The notes: generated by a model not told the origin, from the sequence alone. A stretch of 64,000 bases of DNA from Chryseobacterium antibioticum (GCF_012927325.1 NZ_JABBGI010000014.1:1-64000); one strand, 5' to 3'. Shown: positions 18,155-26,881, counted from the first letter of the stretch. Numbers and translations are program-made.

Positions 18155-18212
18155 TGTTGCGGGTTGCGGGTTACGGGATTGGAAGAATTCAAATCCCGTA
18201 ACCTATATCCCG
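18155..18212. repeat. Inverted repeat GGGTTACGGGATT type between adk and obg
   Basis: GGTTACGGGATT in the first half (about 18168-18180) is mirrored by AATCCCGTAACC (about 18192-18203), with further GGTTGC/CCCG copies around it. The same family occurs near 57.84 kb and 58.0 kb. Confidence 0.6.
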
Positions 18213-18213
18213 A

Positions 18214-18792
18214 TTATTTAATTTTTTCGACTTCAGCGAAAAGTTTTTGGGAAATCTCATCAATTTCTCCTACGCCGTTTACTTCAACATATTTTCCCTG
18301 TTGCTTGTAAAGTTCAGCTACTTCTGCTGTTTTAGTATAATATTCTTTAATTCTGTTTTCAATGATCTCCACATTGCTGTCATCAGATCTTCCGCTGGTT
18401 TCACCTCTTTTCAGAAGTCTTTCCACTAAAGTTTTATCTTCAACCACTAAGGATAGGCAGATATCAATTTTGTCGTTCAGTTCCTCATCTACGATTTTTT
18501 CCAAAGCCTCTGTCTGAGCAGTCGTTCTTGGGTAGCCATCAAAGATAAATCCGTTGGTATCGGTTGGCTTTCTAAGCTCCTCGATCAGCATATCCGTCGT
18601 TACCTGATCAGGAACCAATTCTCCCTTATCGATGTAAGATTTAGCCAGTTTTCCAAGCTCAGTATCATTTTTCATGTTGTATCTGAAAAGGTCACCTGTT
18701 GAAATCTGTTTTAAATTGAATTTTTCGATCAGGTTTTGAGCTTGTGTTCCTTTTCCACTTCCTGGAGGGCCGAACAGAACAATGTTTATCAT
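18214..18792 (-). CDS. adk: Adenylate kinase
   Basis: A 192-residue nucleoside monophosphate kinase that interconverts AMP, ADP and ATP. The P-loop is GPPGSGKGTQ (residues 7-16). FIFDGYPRTTAQ is the AMP-binding region, and RLLKRGETSGRSDDS marks a short LID without the zinc-binding Cys cluster. It lies in the same minus-strand direction as hpt and obg, with repeat-containing gaps of 125 and 67 bases. Confidence 0.95.
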   Translation of the reverse strand: MINIVLFGPPGSGKGTQAQNLIEKFNLKQISTGDLFRYNMKNDTELGKLAKSYIDKGELVPDQVTTDMLIEELRKPTDTNGFIFDGYPRTTAQTEALEKIVDEELNDKIDICLSLVVEDKTLVERLLKRGETSGRSDDSNVEIIENRIKEYYTKTAEVAELYKQQGKYVEVNGVGEIDEISQKLFAEVEKIK

Positions 18793-18799
18793 AATGTTG

Positions 18800-18915
18800 A
18801 TTCGCTTGCAGCTTTCAGCAATAAGCTTTCAGCCTTTAGCTTTTTTAGTTAATATTTACTTTATTTCGATTTAATATTTAAAGCTAATGGCTAATAGCCA
18901 AAAGCTAGTAGCAAT
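18800..18915. repeat. Dispersed repeat (AGCTTTCAGC type) between hpt and adk
   Basis: Copies of GCAGCTTTCAGC and AAGCTTTCAGCCTTTAGC at about 18810-18840 face AAAGCTAATGGCTAATAGCC and AAAAGCTAGTAGC at about 18880-18912. The arrangement is partly inverted. It separates two purine genes that otherwise run in series. Confidence 0.55.
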
Positions 18916-18917
18916 AA

Positions 18918-19472
18918 TTAATGGTTGATCTGTCCCTCTTCCAACTGATACAGATTCGCAAGGTTTCTTCCTAATTCATCATAATCAAGTCCGTAACCAA
19001 GGACAAATTTATTTGGAATCTCTTTTCCGATATAATCCAGCTTGAAATCTTTCTTGTATACATCAGGCTTTAATAAGAAAGAAGCCAGTTTTACAGATTT
19101 CGGACGCTGGGTTTCTGTGAAATATTTGAATAAGCTTTCAACGGTATTTCCAGTATCTACAATATCTTCAACAAGAATAATGTGACGGTCTTTCACATCT
19201 TTCGTTAGTTCCATTTTCTGGTAAACGATTCCTGTAGATTCAGTTCCTGCGTAAGAGCTCATTTGGATGAAAGCAATTTCGCATTCGCCCGGATAGTATT
19301 TTAAAAGATCTGAGAAGAACATGATCACTCCGTTCAGAACCCCGATGAAAACAGGAACTTCATCCTTGTAATCTTCATAAATCTTTAAAGCTGTTTCTTT
19401 TACAATTTCCTGAATCTCGGCTTCCTTCAGATAAGGAACGAAAGTTTTATCGTGAACTTTAATGCTTTCCAT
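18918..19472 (-). CDS. hpt: Hypoxanthine phosphoribosyltransferase
   Basis: A 184-residue type I phosphoribosyltransferase that makes IMP or GMP from the base and PRPP. The PRPP-binding motif is VEDIVDTGNT (residues 101-110). GVLNGVIMFFSDLL and FIQMSSYAGTES fit the family. The size is typical of Hpt. Together with adk, purA, purK and purE it represents purine metabolism in the window. A TAACTTTG box lies about 20 bases upstream of its ATG. Confidence 0.93.
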   Translation of the reverse strand: MESIKVHDKTFVPYLKEAEIQEIVKETALKIYEDYKDEVPVFIGVLNGVIMFFSDLLKYYPGECEIAFIQMSSYAGTESTGIVYQKMELTKDVKDRHIILVEDIVDTGNTVESLFKYFTETQRPKSVKLASFLLKPDVYKKDFKLDYIGKEIPNKFVLGYGLDYDELGRNLANLYQLEEGQINH

Positions 19473-19491
19473 AAAAAATTTTAGTAGTCGG

Positions 19492-19499
19492 CAAAGTTA
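19492..19499 (-). promoter_or_regulatory. -7 box for hpt
   Basis: On the minus strand TAACTTTG (written CAAAGTTA on the plus strand) matches TAnnTTTG, 19 bases upstream of the hpt ATG at 19472. Confidence 0.55.
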
Positions 19500-19855
19500 C
19501 GTTTTTTTGATTAAAATCTTTTCTACTTTTATTGCGGATTTCATAATGACTCATTTAAGCAGGATGTACTGGAAATAATGCGGTTCAAAAATCTGTAATT
19601 CTATTCAATTATCCCATTAAATCTAAGATTTATAATTTTTGCAGAGAACGGAATTTTGGTCCGGTGGATTGCAGGCTCCTTAGAAGTATTGGAAAAATCC
19701 ATATGTTTTTTATCAGGAAAATGTAATATTTGGAAATTTCCTATCTTTGTACTTCCAAAACCCAATGATAAAACATGTAGGATTTAATTTCTTTCCGATT
19801 TTACGAAACAGTAACCATGTGTTGCTGATGTTTAACTATTACAAAGAAAGAAATT
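19500..19855. other. Gap with promoter and leader of the ABC-F gene
   Basis: Besides the plus-strand -7 box at 19742-19749 and a 48-residue upstream ORF starting at 19765, no gene was recognised in this stretch. The sequence is AT-rich. The part at 19500-19740 shows nothing identifiable. Confidence 0.45.
19742..19749 (+). promoter_or_regulatory. -7 box for the ABC-F gene
   Basis: TATCTTTG matches TAnnTTTG, giving a predicted leader of about 100 bases before the ATG at 19856. That is long enough for an upstream ORF (19765-19911). Confidence 0.5.
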
Positions 19856-19911
19856 ATGATTGTACTACAAAGTATATCCTACGGTTTTCCGGGAGGAGAC
19901 CTCCTGTTTAA
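19765..19911 (+). CDS. Possible leader ORF overlapping the ABC-F start
   Basis: An ATG at 19765 opens a 48-codon frame ending TAA at 19909-19911, in another frame from the ABC-F start at 19856 and overlapping its first 18 codons. The peptide begins MIKHVGFNFFPILRNSNH. It lies directly behind the predicted promoter. Leader ORFs control several antibiotic-resistance ABC-F genes by attenuation, so a regulatory role is possible, but this is inference. Confidence 0.3.
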   Translation: MIKHVGFNFFPILRNSNHVLLMFNYYKERNYDCTTKYILRFSGRRPPV

Positions 19912-21447
19912 TTCTATCCATTTATCAATACAGCCTCATACAAAATCTGCACTAGCCGGAAGCAATGGTGTAGGGAAATCTACGCTTCTGAAGATCATTG
20001 CCGGGGAAATTCAACCATTAGAAGGAAACGTAACAGTCAACGGTGATCTGTATTATGTTCCGCAGATGTTCGGGAATTTTGATCATCTTACCATTGGAGA
20101 ATGTCTTAGGATTGACAAAAAACTGAATGCTCTTCACAAGATTACCAATGGTGAGGTAGACGATGAATACTTTGAAACTTTAAATGACGACTGGGATAGT
20201 GAGGAACGATGCCAGAATGCCTTACAATACTGGAAACTCGCAGATTTAAATTTAAATCAAAAACTTGAAAGTGTTTAAGTGGCGGACAAAAAACAAAAGT
20301 TTTCCTGGCTGGAATTCACATTAATCAGCCTGATGTTATTGTACTCGATGAACCCATGAATCATCTTGATCTGGAAGGTAGAAAACTCCTGTATGATTTT
20401 ATTAAACAAACAAATTCAACCGTGGTTATTGTCAGTCACGACAGAACTTTACTGAATCTTGTTGATGTTATATTTGAATTAAGCAATCAGGGGATTTCAG
20501 CTTATGGCGGAAATTATGACTTGTATGCTGAACAGAAAGAAATAGAGCAGGATGCCTTGAACAATGACATTCATTCTAAAGAACGTGCTCTGAAAAAAGC
20601 AAAAGAAAAAGAACGCGAAACGTTGGAAAGAAAGCAAAAACTGGATGCAAGAGGAAGACAGAAGCAGGAAAAGTCCGGTGTTGCAAGAATCATGATGAAT
20701 ACGTTGCGTAATAATGCTGAAAAAAACACTTCCAAATTAAAAGATATTCATGCTGAAAAGATCAATGATCTCTCGGGAGACTTGAGGAGTTTACGTTCGT
20801 CATTGAAAAATTCTGATCAGATGAAAGTAAATTTTAATTCTTCTGATCTGCATTCCGGAAAACTTTTGATTGCTGCAGATGAAGTTAATTTTAAATATGA
20901 TGAAAAATTATTGTGGAAAGACAATCTCAATTTTGACATCAGAAGCGGTGAAAGGACTTTGATCAAAGGATCCAATGGTTCCGGGAAAACAACTTTGATA
21001 CAACTTTTGTTGGAAAATCTGAAGCCATTTGTTGGAACCATTTCAAAATCAGAATTTAATACCATTTATGTAGATCAGGAATATTCTTTGATTGGTCAGG
21101 ACGTGACTGTTTATGATTTTGTCCAGCAATTTAATGACAGTGCAATGCAGGAGTCTGAAGTGAAGACTTTACTCTTCAGATTTTTGTTCAGACAAGAAAC
21201 CTGGACTAAAAAATGTGGGGTATTGAGTGGAGGAGAACGGTTGAGGCTGCTCTTATGCGGGCTTTCAATCAGCAATAAATCTCCGGATATGATTATTCTG
21301 GATGAACCAACGAACAATTTAGACTTGCAGAACGTAGAGATTCTCACCAATTCTATCAAAAATTATCGGGGAACCTTGCTGGTGATTTCCCATGATGAGA
21401 CCTTTCTTGAAGAGATCGGCGTGGAGAGGGAGATTGTTTTGGGTTAA
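19856..21447 (+). pseudogene. ABC-F family ATPase, interrupted by a frameshift
   Basis: Two open pieces (19856-20278 and 20356-21447) together encode about 530 residues of a soluble two-domain ABC-F protein, which acts on ribosomes (translation or antibiotic protection). The first domain has GSNGVGKST, the second GSNGSGKTT, LSGGERLRLLLCG and DMIILDEPTNNLDL. The break is near 20273: the frame reads KLES then GTTTAAGTGGCGGACAA. One missing T would restore the first signature LSGGQKTK and VIVLDEPMNHLDL. A charged linker (ERALKKAKEKERETLE) separates the domains. Without the first signature the gene product is probably non-functional, unless this is a sequence error or programmed shift. Confidence 0.8.
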
Positions 21448-21469
21448 ATAATGTTCTGTTGATGTTTTT

Positions 21470-21630
21470 ATGCTCCCGCAGATTTCACGGATTTCGCTGA
21501 TGCTTGTGTTATATTAGTTACTGATGGGTCTAAAAGATTTTTCTGTTGGTTTGTAGCAAAGGTAAAAGAGGTTTACAATTGTATCAAAGATAAAATCCTG
21601 GCGTCTTTGCGGTGACCAATAGATACAGAT
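21470..21630. repeat. Dispersed repeat near the ABC-F gene end
   Basis: CGCAGATTTCACGGATTTCG at about 21478 matches the core of the repeat near 4.39 kb (CACAGATATCACGGATGACG). The rest of this 199-base gap between the convergent ABC-F and hydrolase genes has GCAAAGG, TTGCGGTGACC and similar remnants, and no gene. Confidence 0.5.
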
Positions 21631-21646
21631 AACACAGATTTTAGTT

Positions 21647-22582
21647 TTATAAATGCTTTGCAATCCATTGAAATATGTCATTGAAAACATCTTTCCTGAT
21701 TTCCTCATTCAATATTTCGTGGCGCATTTCGGGATAAATTTTAATGTTGATATCTTTAAAACCATCCTGTTTTAAATAATCAACAGTTTGTATCACTCCT
21801 TTGCTGAAATCTCCTATCGGGTCGCTCTGTCCGCTGACAAATAGAAGAGGGAAGGATTTGGGAATAGAAGCGGCCCAGTTTATTGCCGTAGCTTTTTTGT
21901 AAACACTGAACAAGGTATAAAATGCATTATTCGTAAAAGGAATCCCGCAGAGTTCATCTTCAGTAAAAGCTTTTCTGTTGGCCGGATTTATGCTGAGCCA
22001 GCTTGTGTCGCTGAAGTCTTTATCTTTCTTAAAAGGTTTATTATTGACCGTATTAAAAAGAGTATTGAGATACGTAAGATAATGCGGCGCTATTTTGTTG
22101 GCTAACGAGAGATAACCATTGATCAGACTGATACCCGCCAAAGGACCTCCGGTTCCTGTAATAATGGCTCCATTCAATTTGCCGCTAGCTCTTTGAAGAA
22201 GACACCGGGTAACGAATGATCCCATGGAATGTCCAAGAACAAAGTGAGGAACATCCGGATATTGTTGTATAAGATAATCACCCATCACTTCAGCATCTGA
22301 AATAAGCTTTTCATCCGGTTGATCCAGTTGGAAAAATCCGATATCTTTTTTATCCTTCACCGATTTTCCATGTCCCAGATGGTCATAGGTGAGTACAGCG
22401 AATCCGCGGTCTGCAAAATAACCTGCTATTTCAGTATATCTTCCGCTGTGTTCCTGCATGCCATGGATGATGAGCAAAGTAGCTTTTACGGGAACTTCGT
22501 CAGGAGTGAACAGGGTGTGAAAGAGCTTTACTTCGCTTGAGGGAGATGGGGAGAGATAGAATGATTTTTGTGATGATCTCAT
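21647..22582 (-). CDS. Alpha/beta hydrolase (monoacylglycerol lipase-like, S33 type)
   Basis: A 311-residue alpha/beta hydrolase. The oxyanion-hole region is IIHGMQEHSGRY (residues about 38-49) and the nucleophile elbow is GHSMGS near residue 118. LLFVSGQSDPIGD holds the acidic residue and YPEMRHEILNE the histidine of the triad. This is the pattern of serine aminopeptidase S33/lysophospholipase or monoglyceride lipases; substrate not assigned. A minus-strand TATCTTTG box (22617-22624) lies 34 bases upstream of the start. Confidence 0.88.
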   Translation of the reverse strand: MRSSQKSFYLSPSPSSEVKLFHTLFTPDEVPVKATLLIIHGMQEHSGRYTEIAGYFADRGFAVLTYDHLGHGKSVKDKKDIGFFQLDQPDEKLISDAEVMGDYLIQQYPDVPHFVLGHSMGSFVTRCLLQRASGKLNGAIITGTGGPLAGISLINGYLSLANKIAPHYLTYLNTLFNTVNNKPFKKDKDFSDTSWLSINPANRKAFTEDELCGIPFTNNAFYTLFSVYKKATAINWAASIPKSFPLLFVSGQSDPIGDFSKGVIQTVDYLKQDGFKDINIKIYPEMRHEILNEEIRKDVFNDIFQWIAKHL

Positions 22583-22616
22583 GGTGTGGAGGAGCTTTGA
22601 TTATTTCTGAGAATAT

Positions 22617-22624
22617 CAAAGATA
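22617..22624 (-). promoter_or_regulatory. -7 box for the alpha/beta hydrolase
   Basis: TATCTTTG on the minus strand (CAAAGATA on the plus strand), 34 bases upstream of the ATG at 22582. It lies in the short gap after parD. Confidence 0.5.
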
Positions 22625-22663
22625 CAGAATAAATCAAATTCATTAGAGATGATCAGAGACTTT

Positions 22664-22912
22664 TCATGAGTCAGAATATTTTTTATGAAGAGTATTCAAC
22701 AATTCGTTCTTATCAAAATCGTCAACAAAGCCAGATTTTTCACCTTTTTTTAATTCGTTGACTAATTTTGTCTTCTTAGATTCTTCATATTCAAACAGTC
22801 TTAACGCATTTTTTATAACTTCACTTGCTGAAGTGTACTTTCCTGATTTTATCTGCTCAGCAATGAAATTATCAAAATAATCTCCCAATAATATTGAAGT
22901 GTTTTTTGCCAT
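22664..22912 (-). CDS. ParD-like type II antitoxin
   Basis: An 82-residue protein starting MAKNTSILLGDYFDN at 22912; an in-frame upstream ATG at 22939 would add a poorly conserved N-terminus. The N-terminal ribbon-helix-helix DNA-binding part (SILLGDYFDNFIAEQIKSG) and KYTSASEVIKNALRLFEYEE match ParD. The end has a charged helical toxin-binding tail. ParD normally sits directly before parE; here the bases after the stop (ATGA, then TGA four codons on) contain no toxin frame. It therefore appears to be an orphan. Confidence 0.85.
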   Translation of the reverse strand: MAKNTSILLGDYFDNFIAEQIKSGKYTSASEVIKNALRLFEYEESKKTKLVNELKKGEKSGFVDDFDKNELLNTLHKKYSDS

Positions 22913-22982
22913 CATTTTAATTTTAGTCAAACATATCAATTTTTGGTATTGTTTAAAAAATGAGTTTTCTTACTAAGAAAGA

Positions 22983-23519
22983 CTAAAATTGGTTCCAGAA
23001 TTTTTCACTTTGTTCTCCCCAGCCCAAGTCATCATTATGAGATGACCAATCCGTCTCATTTCTATATCTTCTCTCTTCTTCTTCTCTCTTATATTGTTCT
23101 CTAATTTCTTCCAATTCTATTTTTATTTGCTCATCTTCAAGTCTTTTCTTTGTCTCTAGATCAATAAGCATAGGTTGTAATAAAGGATTAAGCCAATCTT
23201 TGTAAGAGTATTTTTGAAGAATTTTAACAGTTTCAGTCTCATGTAAATTATCAAGTTTAATATCAAATATTACGAAACTTTTGTTATATTCATTGGTATC
23301 TTGAATCTTTCGATCTAAAATTTCTATTGTAGAAATTCCAATGTTAAAATTTGAATTTAACATTATTGCATCTTTGATAAAACTTTCATAGATATAAAAA
23401 TTATCTAAATATCTTATACACCAAGATATGTAATTAGGGTTCTCAATAATTATTTGCGAAATTTTTTTGTCTTTGTATTTTCCAAAATGAAAATTGTCTG
23501 TTATTGAATTGATTCTCAT
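22983..23519 (-). CDS. Protein with an exodeoxyribonuclease X C-terminal-like domain
   Basis: The frame is open from 23636, but the homologous part starts at MRINSITDNFHFGKYK (ATG 23519), giving 178 residues. FHFGKYKDKKISQIIIENPN then YISWCIRYLDN resembles the short ExoX-like C-terminal module FGKYKGKxxxEVxxxxPxYLxWL, which is found alone or fused to nucleases. The C-terminus (residues about 120-165) is a Glu/Lys/Arg-rich coiled coil. No catalytic nuclease domain is seen, and the function is unknown. The gene is AT-rich and lies between parD and purA, 63 bases from purA's -7 region. Confidence 0.6.
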   Translation of the reverse strand: MRINSITDNFHFGKYKDKKISQIIIENPNYISWCIRYLDNFYIYESFIKDAIMLNSNFNIGISTIEILDRKIQDTNEYNKSFVIFDIKLDNLHETETVKILQKYSYKDWLNPLLQPMLIDLETKKRLEDEQIKIELEEIREQYKREEEERRYRNETDWSSHNDDLGWGEQSEKFWNQF

Positions 23520-23638
23520 ATTTATATAGCTTTTATAAGCTAAATTAGTAATTATAATTTTACCAAAAGCTATTAAATGAACCTTAGATAAGTTTTTGAT
23601 AAATTTCCACCCCATCCAAAAATAAAATCTCCTCATAA

Positions 23639-23670
23639 TTTGCCCACCCTATTTTTAAAAAGTAATTTTG
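23639..23670 (+). promoter_or_regulatory. purA: Bacteroidetes promoter for purA
   Basis: TTTG at 23639-23642, a 20-base spacer and TAATTTTG at 23663-23670 give a good match to TTTG-N19-TAnnTTTG. The purA ATG is at 23696. Confidence 0.65.
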
Positions 23671-23695
23671 CATGAATCTAAAATAAAAGTAAAAT

Positions 23696-24982
23696 ATGTC
23701 AACTTACGTAGTTGTAGGTCTTCAGTATGGAGATGAAGGTAAAGGAAAAATCACGGATGTTTTATCAGCTAAATCGGATTATGTTGTTCGTTTCCAGGGA
23801 GGAGACAACGCGGGTCATACGGTTTATGTAGGTGAAGAGAAATTTGTTTTGCACCTTCTCCCTTCAGGAGTTCTACAGTGCAAAGGGAAGTGTATCATTG
23901 CGAACGGAGTAGTGGTAAACCCAAAATCTTTCATTAAAGAGGTTGGCCAGATTGAGAGCAAAGGCTTGAAAACTGACCACATTTTTATCAGCAGAAGAGC
24001 GCATGTCATCATGCCTTACCACATTCTTTTGGATACTTACCGTGAAGAAGAACACGGAGGAACGCAAATCGGAACGACTAAAAAAGGAATCGGACCTTGC
24101 TATGAAGATAAAATTTCAAGAGTAGGGATCAGAATGATCGACCTTTTAAATCCTGAAATTTTAAGAGACAAAATTGAGAAAAACTTAAAAATTAAAAACT
24201 CTCTTTTCGAAAAATATTACGGAAAACCAACTTTAGACGTTGAAGAAATTTACAACGAATTTTTAGAGCTTGGAAAACAGCTTCAGGACAGAATCGTTGA
24301 TACAGAAGTTGAATTGAACGAAGCCATCAGAGACGGTAAAAATGTTCTTTTTGAAGGCGCTCAGGCATTAATGCTTGACATCGACTTCGGAACTTATCCG
24401 TACGTAACTTCATCTTCTCCATCTACAGGAGGTGTTTGTACAGGAGCGGGAGTTCCGCCTACATCCCTTCAAAACCTTATCGGTGTTGCCAAAGCGTACT
24501 GTACAAGAGTAGGAAACGGACCTTTCCCTTCTGAATTAGACAATGAATTAGGAGAAAAGATCAGACAGATCGGAGGTGAATTCGGTGCTACAACAGGAAG
24601 ACCAAGAAGAACAGGTTGGTTAGACCTTGTTTCTCTAAAGCATGCTTGTATGATCAATGGGATCAATAACCTTGTGATTACTAAATTAGACGTTCTTACA
24701 GGAATCGAAAACTTAAAGATCGTAACTCATTATAAAACGGAAGACGGAAAAATCATCGATTATTTCACTTCTTCAACTGAGAAATTATACAATTACGAAC
24801 CCATCTACCAGGATCTGCCAGGTTGGAAAGAAGATCTTACCAAAGTAAGAAGCTACGACGAACTTCCTGACAATGCTCAGAAATATATCGAGTTCATCGA
24901 GAAATATCTTGGAATCAATGTATACTTAGTTTCTGTTGGCCCTGAAAGAAGCCAGAACATCATCAGAAAAGAATTATTCTAA
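23696..24982 (+). CDS. purA: Adenylosuccinate synthetase
   Basis: A 428-residue enzyme joining IMP and aspartate with GTP to make adenylosuccinate, the first step from IMP to AMP (EC 6.3.4.4). QYGDEGKGK (residues 10-18) is the GTP-binding loop, GGDNAGHTV the IMP-binding region, TTGRPRRTGWLDL near the C-terminal third. Length and motifs match the family. A terminator follows, so it is probably a single-gene transcript. Confidence 0.96.
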   Translation: MSTYVVVGLQYGDEGKGKITDVLSAKSDYVVRFQGGDNAGHTVYVGEEKFVLHLLPSGVLQCKGKCIIANGVVVNPKSFIKEVGQIESKGLKTDHIFISRRAHVIMPYHILLDTYREEEHGGTQIGTTKKGIGPCYEDKISRVGIRMIDLLNPEILRDKIEKNLKIKNSLFEKYYGKPTLDVEEIYNEFLELGKQLQDRIVDTEVELNEAIRDGKNVLFEGAQALMLDIDFGTYPYVTSSSPSTGGVCTGAGVPPTSLQNLIGVAKAYCTRVGNGPFPSELDNELGEKIRQIGGEFGATTGRPRRTGWLDLVSLKHACMINGINNLVITKLDVLTGIENLKIVTHYKTEDGKIIDYFTSSTEKLYNYEPIYQDLPGWKEDLTKVRSYDELPDNAQKYIEFIEKYLGINVYLVSVGPERSQNIIRKELF

Positions 24983-25008
24983 ATTCAGAATAAAATAAAA
25001 AATAGAAA

Positions 25009-25038
25009 AGAGACTGTCACATGACGGTCTCTTTTTTT
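25009..25038 (+). terminator. Terminator after purA
   Basis: AGAGACTGTCA (25009-25019) pairs with TGACGGTCTCT (25022-25032) with one wobble, then a T run. Confidence 0.8.
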
Positions 25039-25047
25039 ATAAACATC

Positions 25048-25130
25048 CGGCTGCTTCATCACCGGCATAGCCGTATTCTTTGCTTTCCTCAAATTTGCCG
25101 CATCATATTAAATCTTTGCGCTAAAAAAAA
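25048..25130. repeat. Dispersed repeat, copy A (GCTTTCCTCAAAT)
   Basis: Contains CTGCTTCAT, TTCTTTGCTTTCCTCAAAT and CTTTGCGC-AAAAAA blocks that recur in the same order at 30.35-30.44 kb. It lies between purA and the convergent EEP-family gene. Confidence 0.6.
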
Positions 25131-25151
25131 TGAATAGAGCTGGCTTCAATC

Positions 25152-26234
25152 TTATCCCTCTGTCACTACAGCATCCCGGTTTCCATCCTCTTCTTTTCCT
25201 TCCTGTATCATTTCTTCTGCTTCAGCTTTTTCTTCAACGGTGGCTTCTTCTACCTTTTCTTCTTGTTCGTCATTATGATGATCAATGAAAAACTCACAGT
25301 ATACAGGAAGATGGTCTGATCCAAAATTTTCCAGGGTTTTAAGCTCTTTAATGAAAATATCTTCACTGTGGAACATTAAATCAATCGGAAATCTTAGCAG
25401 AAGGTACTTAGCGTGAAATGTAGATACAAACGAACGTCCGATTCTGGGATCGATCAGATGACTTGTTTTTCTAAATAATATAGAGGATTTGGACCATGCG
25501 ACATTATTGAAATCTCCCACAACAATCACAGGTTCTTTGATATCTTTGGCGCGTTTTGCCGCGCTTAGCAAGTCACCGTCTCTTTCTTTTGAAGTTTCCT
25601 CTTCCGTAGGACTTGGCGGCGGCGGATGTACTCCAAAGAATACGAAAGAAAAGCCATCTTTGGTCTTTAAATGAACCTCAATGCTTGGAATATCATCAGC
25701 AACGAAATAATGCGTCTGTGCACTTTTGATCTCAAGTTGAGAATAGAAATGCATTCCATACGTATTTTCAAGCGTCACTTTGTGATTGAACAGATAGTCT
25801 TTTTCAAGCACTTTCATCGCTTGTTCCCAGTCTCCGTTGCTTTCCATGGTAAGAAACACTTCAGGTTTGTGTTTGTTGATCAGTTCAATAAATCGGTCAT
25901 ATTCTTTATTAAACTGGTAGACATTAGCGGAAATAAAATGAAGCTTTTGGGAAGACTGATGTTGTTGTCTGTATTTTTTCACCGGGTAAAGAGGAGTATA
26001 TTTTACCAATGTGACACCGTGATGAACGAACAGCAGAAGCAAGAGGCCCTGTCCATACCAGAAATGCTGGGGATGATCAAGAAAAAGCCCTGCAATAAAG
26101 GTAATAACAACTACATAAGTAATCTGGATTTTGCCGAATTCCGGAACCCGAAATATCCAATGAGAGTTTTGAATCTTGGGTAGTATCGTCAACAGTATCA
26201 GCAATGCAATCAAAAACAAATAAATTCCCCACAT
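25152..26234 (-). CDS. Endonuclease/exonuclease/phosphatase family membrane protein
   Basis: A 360-residue protein with two or three N-terminal membrane helices (residues 1-75) followed by an EEP domain. The domain blocks are FLTMESNGDW, FFGVHPPPPSP, VVGDFNNVAWS, PIDLMFHS and GSDHLPVYCEF, which carry the Asn, His and Asp residues of the DNase I-like fold. The last 45 residues are strongly acidic (EEKVEEATVEEKAEAEE). Such proteins may act as phosphatases or nucleases at the membrane; the substrate is unknown. It is transcribed alone on the minus strand. Confidence 0.85.
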   Translation of the reverse strand: MWGIYLFLIALLILLTILPKIQNSHWIFRVPEFGKIQITYVVVITFIAGLFLDHPQHFWYGQGLLLLLFVHHGVTLVKYTPLYPVKKYRQQHQSSQKLHFISANVYQFNKEYDRFIELINKHKPEVFLTMESNGDWEQAMKVLEKDYLFNHKVTLENTYGMHFYSQLEIKSAQTHYFVADDIPSIEVHLKTKDGFSFVFFGVHPPPPSPTEEETSKERDGDLLSAAKRAKDIKEPVIVVGDFNNVAWSKSSILFRKTSHLIDPRIGRSFVSTFHAKYLLLRFPIDLMFHSEDIFIKELKTLENFGSDHLPVYCEFFIDHHNDEQEEKVEEATVEEKAEAEEMIQEGKEEDGNRDAVVTEG

Positions 26235-26365
26235 AATTTCAAATAAATGGATAAAATTAATCTATTTTTAAATAATGAAGCGCAATTCATTTTTTAAACT
26301 TTGTTAATTTTAATTGTTGACTATATTTTTCCTATTTTTATGGAATCAGATTAATTGATATCCAT

Positions 26366-26806
26366 ATGAATAAACTTGCCGCCGCCGCTTTACTGTTCTG
26401 TACGTTCTGTTTCGGACAGCAGAATCAGGACATTGAAAAACCGATTCGTAACCTATTTCTGGGCATGAAAAATGCCGATTCTGAACTGATGAAATCTGCT
26501 TTTGCAGAGAACGCTATTTTACAGAGCATTGCCAAAGACGGAACGGTAAAAAATGAAAACGTTCAGGAATTTATTGCTTCTGTCTCTAAATTTTCAAAAG
26601 ATGATCTGGAGGAAAAGATCATCGTTGACGCCGTTCATTCAGATGGAGGGTTGGCCAGTGTATTTACGCCTTATTCTTTCTACTTTAAAGGAAAGTTTTC
26701 ACATTGTGGAGCGAACAGCTTTCAATTGGTGAAACAACAGGATGAATGGAAAATTCAGTACATCATCGATACCAGGAGGAAAGAGAACTGCAGAGAAATA
26801 AAATAA
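26366..26806 (+). CDS. Secreted NTF2-like / lumazine-binding-like protein
   Basis: A 146-residue protein with signal peptide (MNKLAAAALLFCTFCFGQQ). The mature part begins with DIEKPIRNLFLGMKNADSELM and continues through IVDAVHSDGGLASVFTPYSF, resembling the SnoaL/NTF2-like or DUF4440 fold. The fold gives a pocket, but no enzymatic residue can be assigned. It is followed after 75 bases by the VOC gene and may share its transcript. Confidence 0.7.
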   Translation: MNKLAAAALLFCTFCFGQQNQDIEKPIRNLFLGMKNADSELMKSAFAENAILQSIAKDGTVKNENVQEFIASVSKFSKDDLEEKIIVDAVHSDGGLASVFTPYSFYFKGKFSHCGANSFQLVKQQDEWKIQYIIDTRRKENCREIK

Positions 26807-26881
26807 ATTTAATTTTAAATTATATTTTTACCAGCTATGCCCATTAGCTTTGGATATTGACAAGAAATATTTACATATACA

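Noticed and set aside
22913..22939. A longer ParD start at 22939
   Set aside because: The extra nine residues (MICLTKIKM) are not conserved; ParD proteins begin near MAKNTSILLG.
25671..26183. A 170-codon plus-strand frame within the EEP-family gene
   Set aside because: Antisense to the membrane and domain part of a supported gene; no recognisable features.
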